Assembly: GCF_000262305.1 (NCBI RefSeq)
Contig: NC_017910.1
Span: 2,790,001 to 2,854,000 of the forward strand
DNA length: 64,000 nt
Direction: 5' to 3'
DNA from: Shimwellia blattae DSM 4481 = NBRC 105725
Lineage (GTDB): Bacteria; Pseudomonadota; Gammaproteobacteria; Enterobacterales; Enterobacteriaceae
Numbering within the stretch: position 1 is the stretch's first letter; the number at the start of each line of letters is the position of its first letter. Shown in pieces: positions 54,050-62,639 of the stretch. The notes beneath the pieces are model-generated. The model saw nothing but the letters and a program-made list of their open reading frames with translations, had not been told where the DNA came from and did not search any database. Both the position numbers and the translations under genes were made by a program.

Positions 54050-54949
54050 AATTTATCACACAGCGCTCCTGTCTGAATGAAAATCGAAAAATATCTAATA
54101 TGCAGATTACCCGCCCCGCCAGCGCGACAGTATTACGACAGACATTAAAGAAAATCCATAACGCGATGCCTGCATCTCACCGCCATGCCTTTGTTCAGCG
54201 AACGGGAGAATGACTACGCTGCCACACATGCCAGAAATGATATTTCGTCAGATAATTTATTTTTGTGAAGTGCGCCGAGGAGCCAGAGTTATATACTGAT
54301 GATACCACTCAGATCTTCAGCAACATCTCCATAAGTTGTGATTAATATGATCCTTAAAATGTTGGCTAATTATTAAAATAAGAGAATATCAGCCTTCATT
54401 AAACAAAAGATATACAAATAACAGAATACCTGAGACCACGCCGCTGGCACGCAATGCAAAAGATAAATTAAGGTACTACTCGTTCTTTTTTATTCTGATT
54501 CAAGAACTCCTCACTTGTCTGCATGGCAAGAGTATGCTAACCGCGCGGAAAGCTCTGTTGCGTAATTATTAAGCTCACTAAAATAAAGACACCTTTCCGG
54601 CAGGCTGATTCAGCATACTTCAGCGCCACACACCTGGAGTAAAGTAAATAATAATTTTTCTATTTTATGAACCAGGTTACTGATACACGATATCAGTGGG
54701 CCATATATAAACCACACCACAACACCCCTACGGATTTACCGGTATAATCCTGCACAACACGATCAACCCCGCAAAACAGACGGTTACTTTTGCATCATAA
54801 TCAATCTTGTATTACAAGAATATTTACCATGTGGTATCAGAAGTTTGCCGGTGTTTATTCTGTCATAAGCGCCAACGTCATAACGCAGGCTCTGAGGGTA
54901 ACCTGTTATTACTTATTGTTATTTAACGTCATATCTCGGGGGCCCGTCC
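54050..54949. other. 900-base gene-poor AT-rich region
   Basis: Divergent gap between the ToxR-like regulator and the MFS gene. No convincing gene: a 66-codon ORF at 54790-54990 runs into the MFS start. Two palindromes stand out: ACTGATA-N5-TATCAGT at 54679-54697 and TCTTGTA-T-TACAAGA at 54805-54819. Base composition is well below the flanks in GC. Confidence 0.5.
54805..54819. promoter_or_regulatory. Palindromic operator candidate upstream of the MFS gene
   Basis: TCTTGTATTACAAGA, perfect seven-base arms around one base, 131 bases before the MFS start. TTGTA-N-TACAA resembles GntR-family operators, but no GntR gene is nearby. Confidence 0.4.
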
Positions 54950-56272
54950 ATGACAACACCGATTGCCGTCTCGACCATGAAGGTGATTAATCAAAGAATC
55001 ATCCCGTTTTTAATTATTTGCTATTTCATGGCGAATCTGGATAAAACTAATATTTCGATTGCTGCACTGCAGATGAACGCCGATCTCGGATTAACTGCCA
55101 GTATGTATGGCTTCGGGGTGGGTATTTTTTACCTCTCCTATATCATTTTTGAGATCCCCAGTAACATATTTATGGTCCGGGTGGGGCCCCGAATCTGGCT
55201 GATGCGCATTATGCTCACCTGGGGGATCATCAGCGCCGGGATGTCCCTGGTTCAGACCCCAACCCAGCTGTATATCATGCGCTTTTTACTCGGCATGGCA
55301 GAGGCTGGCTTCACCCCCTGTGTCATCTGGTATTTGTCGGTCTGGTTCCCCAAAAGCCACCGGGCCCGGGCCATGTCGCTGTTTTTTATGGGATCGGTGC
55401 TGGCCTCGGTGGTCGGGCTTCCCGCCTCGGGCGCGATTCTCAATATGCACGGTATTGCGGGCGTTCCCGGCTGGCGCTGGCTGTTTGCCATTGAAGGGAT
55501 CCCGGCCATTTTGCTGGGGCTGGCCGCCTTACGCTATATCGCCAATAAGCCCGACCAGGTGACCTGGCTGAGCGGGGAGCAAAAACAGTGGCTCAGCACC
55601 ACGCTCGCCAAAGATAACGCCAGCGTGGAGCTGGACGACAAGCAGCGCTGGTATACAGCCCTGACCAACAAAATCGTGATTATCCTGAGCCTGGTCTGGT
55701 TTCTTCAGGCCTTTGGCACCATCGGCATTACCCTGTTTCTGCCGCTGATCCTCCAGGGGATGAATGTGGCGCAAAGCAGCTTTACTATCGGGCTGCTCTC
55801 TTCGCTGCCTTTCGCCCTCGCCTGCCTGTTTATGTATCTCAATGGCCGCCACTCCGATATGCGCAAAGAGCGGCAATACCACCTGGGGCTGCCGCTTATC
55901 ATTGCCGGGGTGTGCTTAACTGCCGCCATTTACAGTGCTAACCCCTGGGTCTCTTACGGGCTGCTGGTGTGCGCCGTGGGCTGTAATTTTGCCCTTGCGC
56001 CGGTGTTCTGGGCCGTCACGACCGAGAAGATTTCCGGGCTGGCCGCTGCCGCATCCATCGCATTTATTAACACCATTGCTAACTTTGCCGGGCTGGGCCT
56101 GCCACCGGTCTTTGGCCGCATTAAGGATATGACCGGTGATTATAACTACGGGCTGCTGATGGTGGCATTTGCCCTGCTGCTGGGCGGGATACTCGGTATC
56201 CTGGTCGCCCGCCCTGGCCCTTCCGCCGCCTCAACCACAACGCCATCCGGAGAGCAACAACATGACCAGTAA
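54950..56272 (+). CDS. MFS transporter, anion:cation symporter (ACS) family
   Basis: 440 residues, twelve helices. The ACS signature appears as YFMANLDKTNISIAALQMNADLGLT and FLLGMAEAGFTPCVIWYLSVWFP. Members import organic anions such as tartrate, glucarate, galactonate or aromatic acids. It overlaps the 2-hydroxyacid dehydrogenase gene by 11 bases, suggesting that gene product acts on the imported acid. The start ATG 54950 lacks a strong SD; ATG 54977 is an alternative. Confidence 0.85.
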   Translation: MTTPIAVSTMKVINQRIIPFLIICYFMANLDKTNISIAALQMNADLGLTASMYGFGVGIFYLSYIIFEIPSNIFMVRVGPRIWLMRIMLTWGIISAGMSLVQTPTQLYIMRFLLGMAEAGFTPCVIWYLSVWFPKSHRARAMSLFFMGSVLASVVGLPASGAILNMHGIAGVPGWRWLFAIEGIPAILLGLAALRYIANKPDQVTWLSGEQKQWLSTTLAKDNASVELDDKQRWYTALTNKIVIILSLVWFLQAFGTIGITLFLPLILQGMNVAQSSFTIGLLSSLPFALACLFMYLNGRHSDMRKERQYHLGLPLIIAGVCLTAAIYSANPWVSYGLLVCAVGCNFALAPVFWAVTTEKISGLAAAASIAFINTIANFAGLGLPPVFGRIKDMTGDYNYGLLMVAFALLLGGILGILVARPGPSAASTTTPSGEQQHDQ

Positions 56273-57224
56273 ACTTCTGCAACACGGTGATCTGCCAGCA
56301 ATGCTGATTCAGCAACTGGAAGACAACTGGGGACTGAGCAATACCGACACCGTCCCCCCGGAGGCCTGGGGGCCCTTTACCTGCCTGATAACCAACGGCG
56401 AAACGCGGATCGACGCCGCCCTGATGGACAAGCTCCCCGCCCTGGAGCATATCGCGGTTTTTGGCGTGGGCTATGACCAGGTTGATATTTCTGCCGCCTG
56501 CGCCCGGGATATTGCCGTCTCACACACCCCGGGCGTACTCACCGATGATGTTGCCGATATGGCCATCGGCATGATGATAGCCTGCGGCAGGCAGATTGTC
56601 GGGGCCCAGAAGTTTATTGAAGCCGGCCAGTGGCCGAACACCCGCTACCCGCTCACCCGCGGGTTCAGCGGTGCCCGGCTTGGCATCCTCGGGATGGGGC
56701 GCATAGGTGAAGCCATAGCGCTACGCGCCAGCGTTATGAATATGACCATCGGCTTTTTCGACCCGATGGCCCGGGGCACCTACGCCTGGCAGCCCTATGA
56801 CACGCTGGCGGAGCTTGCCAGCCACAGCGATTTTCTGATGGTCTGCGTACCCGGCGGGGCCAGCACCCGCGGCATGGTTGACAGCGCCATCCTCGCCGCC
56901 CTGGGGCCGGAAGGTATTCTGATTAATATCTCCCGGGGGAGCGTGGTGGACGAGCCCGCCCTGATCAACGCCCTGGAGCAGGGGGTTATCGCCGGTGCCG
57001 GGCTGGATGTCTTTGCCTGTGAGCCCCACGTGCCCGCAGCACTACAGGGGTGCAATAACATTGTTCTTACCCCGCACATGGCCAGCTCCACCTGGCAAAC
57101 CCGCGAAGCCATGTCCGGCCTGGTTATCGATAATGTCCGCGCCGGTCTGCTGGGCGCGCCGCTTATCACCCCGGTGCCGGAAAGCCGCCGCACACTTGTG
57201 CAGAAAGTGTCCCCGGCGGGCTGA
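56262..57224 (+). CDS. D-isomer-specific 2-hydroxyacid dehydrogenase
   Basis: 320 residues from ATG 56262. NAD(P)-binding GMGRIGEA is near residue 150; the catalytic arginine is in NISRGSVVDE, glutamate in FACEPHVP and histidine in LTPHMASS. Related to glyoxylate/hydroxypyruvate reductases. Coupled to the MFS gene upstream. Confidence 0.85.
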   Translation: MTSKLLQHGDLPAMLIQQLEDNWGLSNTDTVPPEAWGPFTCLITNGETRIDAALMDKLPALEHIAVFGVGYDQVDISAACARDIAVSHTPGVLTDDVADMAIGMMIACGRQIVGAQKFIEAGQWPNTRYPLTRGFSGARLGILGMGRIGEAIALRASVMNMTIGFFDPMARGTYAWQPYDTLAELASHSDFLMVCVPGGASTRGMVDSAILAALGPEGILINISRGSVVDEPALINALEQGVIAGAGLDVFACEPHVPAALQGCNNIVLTPHMASSTWQTREAMSGLVIDNVRAGLLGAPLITPVPESRRTLVQKVSPAG

Positions 57225-57291
57225 CAAGCTGCGAAGCGTGAGCTGGGTCACTTCCCTGTAACCCGTTCAGCCAGTATCATCCTGTTACCAG

Positions 57292-57319
57292 ACCCTCATC
57301 ATTTATGGTGGGGGTTTTT
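57292..57319 (+). terminator. Terminator after the hydroxyacid dehydrogenase
   Basis: Ten-pair stem with two G-T wobbles (57292-57301 with 57106-like arm at 57306-57315), loop TTTA, then TTTT. It isolates rnk from the upstream unit. Confidence 0.7.
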
Positions 57320-57398
57320 CTTTATTGGCGGTCGGCGCGTGGCAACTCCGGCCCCGCACCCTGACCATGCCTGATTTTGTTTTTTCATGGAGAGCGCA

Positions 57399-57809
57399 AT
57401 GTCCAGACCAGCCATCATCATTAACGAACTCGATGCCGAGCGACTCGACCAGCTACTGGAACAGCCGCAGTACGCCAAATTACCGGTGGCGGATGCGCTG
57501 AATGCCGAACTGGATCGTGCCCAGATGTGCCAGCCGGAAGCGATGCCGGCAGATGTCGTCACCATGAACAGCCAGGTGAAATTCCGCGATCTGACCTCCG
57601 GAGAGGTGCGCACCCGTACCCTGGTGTACCCGGCCAGCCTGACAGACAGCGAACAACAGCTTTCCGTTATGGCACCGGTTGGCGCCGCACTGCTGGGCCT
57701 GCGGGTGGGTAACACCATTCACTGGACCCTGCCAAACGGAAACCAGACCAACCTGGAAGTGCTTGAGCTTATCTACCAGCCGGAATCCGCCGGTGAATAT
57801 CACCGCTGA
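57399..57809 (+). CDS. rnk: Regulator of nucleoside diphosphate kinase Rnk
   Basis: 136 residues, the E. coli length, from ATG 57399 with GGAG upstream. A GreA-like C-terminal FKBP fold (TLVYPASLTDSEQQLSVMAPVGAALLGLRVG) follows a short helical N-terminus. It binds RNA polymerase. In E. coli it is next to rna; here they are 27 kb apart. A hairpin CACCGGCC / GGCCGGTG (57823-57840) follows. Confidence 0.95.
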   Translation: MSRPAIIINELDAERLDQLLEQPQYAKLPVADALNAELDRAQMCQPEAMPADVVTMNSQVKFRDLTSGEVRTRTLVYPASLTDSEQQLSVMAPVGAALLGLRVGNTIHWTLPNGNQTNLEVLELIYQPESAGEYHR

Positions 57810-57968
57810 TCCCTGTATTTCGCACCGGCCCCGGCCGGTGCTTCCCCTGCCCCCTGCCCGATTAACGGCGATAATTAGCCAGAACCGCAAACAGCGTGCA
57901 AAATACATCTGGTACACGATGCCAGAGCGGCCCTGCCCGGCATCCACAAAGATGGAGTTGCAGTGGTA

Positions 57969-60029
57969 ATGAGCCAGGACAAACTGTATATCGAAAAAGA
58001 ACTCAGCTGGTTATCCTTTAATGAGCGCGTTCTGCAGGAAGCGGCAGACAAGCGCAACCCGCTGATTGAGCGCATGCGCTTTCTGGGGATTTACTCCAGC
58101 AACCTTGATGAGTTTTTTAAAGTCCGTTTTGCCGATCTTAAGCGGCGCATACTGATTAACGAACTGCAAAGCGGCAGCGCCCAGAGCCGCCACCTGTTAA
58201 GTAAGATCCAGAGCCGGGTCGTGAAAGCCGGGCAGGAGTTTGACGCCCTGTACAATGAGCTGCTGCTGGAGCTGGCCCGTAATCAGATTTTCCTTATCAA
58301 TGAGCGCCAGCTCTCCCCCGACCAGCAAACCTGGCTGACCCACTATTTCAGGCATGAACTGCGCCAGCACATTACGCCAATCCTCCTGACCCCGGAAACC
58401 GATCTGGTGCAGTTTCTGAAAGATGACTACACCTACCTGGCGGTGGAAATTATTCGCGGCACGACCATTCACTATGCGCTGCTGGAGATCCCGGCAGACA
58501 AACTGCCCCGCTTTGTTAACCTGCCGCCGGAGTCATCCCAGCGCAGTAAATCCATGATCCTGCTGGATAACATTCTGCGCTTTTGTCTGAACGATATTTT
58601 CAGCGGCTTCTTCGATTACGACACGCTCAACGCCTACTCCATGAAGATGACCCGCGACGCGGAGTACGACCTGGTCCACGAAATGGAGTCCAGCATGCTG
58701 GAGCTGATGTCCTCCAGCCTGAAGCAGCGCCTGACCGCCGAGCCGGTGCGCTTTGTCTACCAGCGCGATATGCCACAGGAGCTGGTCGACACCCTGTGCC
58801 GCAAGCTCAGCATCTCTAACTTTGACTCGATCATTCCCGGTGGCCGCTACCACAACTTTAAAGACTTCATCAGCTTTCCCAATGTGGGCAAGGCCAACCT
58901 GGTTAACCGGCCGCTCCCGCGCCTGCGCCATGCGGGATTCGACCATTTCCGCAACGTTTTCGACGCCATCCGCGAGCAGGATATCCTGCTGTACTACCCC
59001 TACTACACCTTTGAGCATGTGCTGGAAATGCTGCGCCAGGCCTCGTTTGACCCGGGCGTCGTGGCGATAAAAATCAACATCTACCGGGTGGCGAAAGACT
59101 CGCGGATTATCGACTCCATGATCCATGCAGCCCACAACGGTAAAAAAGTCACCGTGGTGGTTGAGCTCCAGGCCCGGTTTGATGAAGAGGCCAATATCCA
59201 CTGGTCCCGCCGCCTTACCCAGGCGGGGGTGCATGTGATCTTTTCGGTGCCGGGGCTGAAAATCCACGCCAAATTGTTTCTTATCTCCCGGCGTGAAGAG
59301 GACAAAATCGTCCGTTATGCCCATATCGGCACCGGCAACTTTAATGAGAAAACGGCCCGGGTCTATACCGACTACTCCCTGCTCACCGCCGATGCCCGGA
59401 TAACTAATGAAGTGCGCCAGGTATTTAATTTTATTGAAAACCCCTACCGCCCGGTGAGCTTTAACCACCTGATAGTCTCGCCACAAAACTCGCGCAACAT
59501 CCTCTACCAGCTTATTGATAACGAAATTGCCGCCAGCCAGCGGGGTGCCCCCTGCGGCATTACCCTGAAGCTGAATAATCTGGTGGATCGCGGGCTGATA
59601 GAGCGGCTGTACGCCGCATCAGGCGCGGGGGTTCCGGTTAACCTGCTGGTGCGCGGCATGTGCGCACTGGTGCCGCAACTGGAGGGGGTGAGTGACAATA
59701 TCCGGGTGACCAGCATTGTTGACCGCTTCCTGGAGCATGACCGGGTCTATATTTTTGAAGATAACGGGGCCAGAAAGGTGATCCTCTCCTCCGCCGACTG
59801 GATGACGCGCAACATCGATTTTCGCATCGAGGTGGGTGTCGTTCTGCTGGATCCGCGCCTCAAACAGCGGGTGCTGGATATTATCGGCATTCTGCTCAGC
59901 GACACCACCAAGGCCCGCATCATCGACAAAGAACTCAGTAACCACTATGTCCCGCGCGGCAACCGCCGTAAGGTGCGGGCACAGCAGGCGATTTACGATT
60001 ACATTCAATCACTGGAGCAGCCAGAATAA
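57969..60029 (+). CDS. ppk: Polyphosphate kinase PPK1
   Basis: 686 residues. It makes polyphosphate from ATP. The N domain (YIEKELSWLSFNERVLQEA), the phosphorylated histidine in GLKIHAKLFLI and the second histidine in FLEHDRVYIFE are conserved. ATG 57969 matches the E. coli start (MGQEKLYIEKEL); GTG 57963, six bases upstream, has better spacing from GGAG and cannot be excluded. Four bases before ppx. Confidence 0.96.
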   Translation: MSQDKLYIEKELSWLSFNERVLQEAADKRNPLIERMRFLGIYSSNLDEFFKVRFADLKRRILINELQSGSAQSRHLLSKIQSRVVKAGQEFDALYNELLLELARNQIFLINERQLSPDQQTWLTHYFRHELRQHITPILLTPETDLVQFLKDDYTYLAVEIIRGTTIHYALLEIPADKLPRFVNLPPESSQRSKSMILLDNILRFCLNDIFSGFFDYDTLNAYSMKMTRDAEYDLVHEMESSMLELMSSSLKQRLTAEPVRFVYQRDMPQELVDTLCRKLSISNFDSIIPGGRYHNFKDFISFPNVGKANLVNRPLPRLRHAGFDHFRNVFDAIREQDILLYYPYYTFEHVLEMLRQASFDPGVVAIKINIYRVAKDSRIIDSMIHAAHNGKKVTVVVELQARFDEEANIHWSRRLTQAGVHVIFSVPGLKIHAKLFLISRREEDKIVRYAHIGTGNFNEKTARVYTDYSLLTADARITNEVRQVFNFIENPYRPVSFNHLIVSPQNSRNILYQLIDNEIAASQRGAPCGITLKLNNLVDRGLIERLYAASGAGVPVNLLVRGMCALVPQLEGVSDNIRVTSIVDRFLEHDRVYIFEDNGARKVILSSADWMTRNIDFRIEVGVVLLDPRLKQRVLDIIGILLSDTTKARIIDKELSNHYVPRGNRRKVRAQQAIYDYIQSLEQPE

Positions 60030-60032
60030 ACC

Positions 60033-61541
60033 ATGCCAATCACCACTACCCCCCGGCCCCGGGAATTCGCGGCTATCGATCTGGGCTCGAACAGCTTCCA
60101 TATGGTGATAGCCCGCCAGGTTGACGGTGCCCTGCAAATTATCGGCCGCCTTAAGCAGCGTGTTCACCTTGCCGATGGCCTGGACCAGGAGAACCTGCTG
60201 AGCGAAGAGGCCATCGAACGCGGACTGGCGTGCCTGGCGCTGTTTGCTGAACGGCTACAGGGGTTTGACCCGGCCAGCGTCAGCATTATCGGCACCCACA
60301 CCCTGCGCCAGGCCCGCAACGCGGCCTGGTTTGTCGCCCGCGCGCAAAAGGTTATCCCCTATCCGATTGAGGTGGTCTCCGGTAACGAAGAGGCGCGGCT
60401 GATTTTTATGGGGGTGGCCCACACCCAGCCGGAAAAAGGCCGCAAACTGGTGATTGATATCGGCGGGGGATCCACGGAGCTGGTTATCGGCGAAGGTTTC
60501 ACCCCGCAACTGACAGAGAGCCGCCGCATGGGCTGTGTCAGTTTTGCCCGGCGCTATTTCGCAAACGGCGAGATCTCCGCGCAACACTTTCGCCAGGCGC
60601 GGCTGGCGGCGGCCCAGAAGCTGGAAAGCCTGGCCTGGGAATACCGGCTACACGGCTGGAACGTGGCCCTTGGCGCCTCCGGCACAATCAAAGCCATCAA
60701 CAGCGTGCTGCGGGAAAGCGGCGCGGCCGACGGGGTCATCACCCCGGAGCGGCTCGACGATCTGGTCATGCGGGTGCTGCGCTACCGCCGGGTCAGCGCG
60801 CTGGATCTCCCCGGGCTATCTGAAGAGCGCAGGCAGGTTTTTGCCCCGGGGCTGGCGATTATGTGCGGCATTTTCGACGCGCTGAATATCAAGACCCTGC
60901 GCCTGTCCGACGGAGCCCTCCGGGAAGGGGTGCTGTATGAAATGGAAGGCCGCTTTCGCCACCAGGACATCCGCAGCCGCACCGCAGAGAGCCTGGCCTG
61001 CCAGTACCATATCGACGACGATCAGGCCCGGCGGGTGCTGGACACCACGCTGCGGCTGTATGACCAGTGGCAGGCGCAACACCCGAAGCAGGCCAACCCG
61101 CAGATGGAGGCCCTGCTGAAGTGGTCCGCCATGCTCCATGAAGTGGGCCTGAATATTAACCACAGCGGCATGCACCACCACTCGGCCTATATTCTGGAAA
61201 ACAGCAATCTGCCGGGCTTCACCCAGCAGCAGCAAAACCTGATGGCGCAGCTGGTCAGTTGCAGCCGGAAGTCGATAAAAAAAGAGGATCTGGCGGAAAA
61301 ACCAGAGGCATTCCCCGCCATGGTCAGGGCCCTGCGCCTCGGGTTGTTATTAAATAATCAGCGCCAGGCCAGCAGCCGCCCCCACACTCTGGAACTGAAA
61401 GCCGGGAAACACCACTGGACACTGCGTTTCCCGCCCCGCTGGCTGGAGGAAAATGCCCTGGTGCAGCTGGATCTGGAGCAGGAACAGCAATACTGGCAGG
61501 CGCTGGACGGCTGGCGCCTCACTGTAACGCCGGAGGAATAG
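60033..61541 (+). CDS. ppx: Exopolyphosphatase PPX
   Basis: 502 residues (E. coli 513). ASKHA-fold nucleotide-binding motifs AAIDLGSNSFHMVIA and VIDIGGGSTELVIG, catalytic glutamate in GNEEARLIF, and a C-terminal HD-like region. It degrades polyphosphate from its non-reducing end. Operon with ppk. An eight-base hairpin (61542-61565) follows. Confidence 0.96.
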   Translation: MPITTTPRPREFAAIDLGSNSFHMVIARQVDGALQIIGRLKQRVHLADGLDQENLLSEEAIERGLACLALFAERLQGFDPASVSIIGTHTLRQARNAAWFVARAQKVIPYPIEVVSGNEEARLIFMGVAHTQPEKGRKLVIDIGGGSTELVIGEGFTPQLTESRRMGCVSFARRYFANGEISAQHFRQARLAAAQKLESLAWEYRLHGWNVALGASGTIKAINSVLRESGAADGVITPERLDDLVMRVLRYRRVSALDLPGLSEERRQVFAPGLAIMCGIFDALNIKTLRLSDGALREGVLYEMEGRFRHQDIRSRTAESLACQYHIDDDQARRVLDTTLRLYDQWQAQHPKQANPQMEALLKWSAMLHEVGLNINHSGMHHHSAYILENSNLPGFTQQQQNLMAQLVSCSRKSIKKEDLAEKPEAFPAMVRALRLGLLLNNQRQASSRPHTLELKAGKHHWTLRFPPRWLEENALVQLDLEQEQQYWQALDGWRLTVTPEE

Positions 61542-61571
61542 CCCCGGCGTTTAACACCGCCGGGGTGGCCG

Positions 61572-62312
61572 TTATTTATCCAGCCGGAACCCCTGGCGCA
61601 GGATCGCCGCCAGCACATCCGGGAAGTAAATATGGCTGTAGTAGCTGGCGGTGTTATTGCCCCAGTCTTCGCCATCTGCCCGCTGCTGCTGGCGCCAGTG
61701 CTCGCTCAGCGTCTGGTTGTACTGCTCAATGGCAGGCGCAATGCGCTCTTCGTGGTAAAACTCCTCATGGCAGAAGCTGCTTAACGGCAGGCGCGGCTTC
61801 TGGGGGGCCGGTTTATCCACATACCCCAGGGTTAGCCCTACCACCGGGAAGGTCAGCGCCGGGAGTTTCAGCAGGTCGGTAACCGCCTGCGGGTTCGCGC
61901 GGATCCCGCCGATGGGCACAATACCCAGCCCCTGGGCCCGGGCCGCCGCCATCATCGCTTCCAGCGCTATTCCCGCATCGGTCGCGCCAGAGACAATACT
62001 TTCCACACTCAGATGGGCCACCTGCTCCTTGCCCGCTTCGCGAATGGCCATAGCGGATTTATGCATATCCAGCACCACGGCAATAAATACCGGGGCCTGA
62101 GCAATCCACGGCTGGCCGCCCGCCAGCTCCGCAAGTTGTGCCCGGCGCTGCGGGTCGCGGACCACCACCAGCGACACCTGCTGGGAGTTTACTGACGTAG
62201 GCGCCCGCCATGCTGCCTCAACAATATTCTGCAGCACATCATCAGGCACCGGGGTTGAGAGGTAGCTTCTGTCGCTGCGGTGCGAACGCAGCACATCGAG
62301 AGTATCAGACAT
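61572..62312 (-). CDS. NfsA-like NAD(P)H nitroreductase
   Basis: 246 residues from ATG 62312. FMN nitroreductase fold: LRSHRSDRSYLS at the start, APTSVNSQQ for the flavin, GIVPIGGIRANPQAV and VGLTLGY. It is close to NfsA in length but not identical enough to name. Convergent with ppx. Confidence 0.82.
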   Translation of the reverse strand: MSDTLDVLRSHRSDRSYLSTPVPDDVLQNIVEAAWRAPTSVNSQQVSLVVVRDPQRRAQLAELAGGQPWIAQAPVFIAVVLDMHKSAMAIREAGKEQVAHLSVESIVSGATDAGIALEAMMAAARAQGLGIVPIGGIRANPQAVTDLLKLPALTFPVVGLTLGYVDKPAPQKPRLPLSSFCHEEFYHEERIAPAIEQYNQTLSEHWRQQQRADGEDWGNNTASYYSHIYFPDVLAAILRQGFRLDK

Positions 62313-62639
62313 CGTCAAAACCTTTATTTGTGATGAAACGCACACTACAACACGCCGCCAGCCCCCCTGTAAATACGGCACGAAAGAGGGGCCTGGTCGA
62401 AGGCACGTATTATCAATACCGCCTCGCCCGTGGCAAAACCGGCGATATCGGTTAATCCCCTGTGATCAACATGGACATATGTTCTTATGATGTTAGTATT
62501 TATTCGATAACCATTGACATATGCGTGTTTTACAGACAGCCAGGATAGCTGATGACCTCCGCCAGAACGGATTCTCCCCCCCATCACGCTCTTCCCGGCA
62601 CCACGCACCGTCCGCCAACAGGAAGCAGGCAGAGCGATT
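62313..62639. other. Divergent spacer nitroreductase / yhiI
   Basis: 327 bases. GACATATG occurs at 62474-62481 and again at 62516-62523, 42 bp apart, and the second copy overlaps TTGACA (62514-62519), a possible -35. No gene seen. Confidence 0.45.

Noticed and set aside
54790..54990. 66-codon ORF upstream of the MFS gene
   Set aside because: It overlaps the MFS start in another frame, and a palindrome falls inside it; composition is not coding-like.
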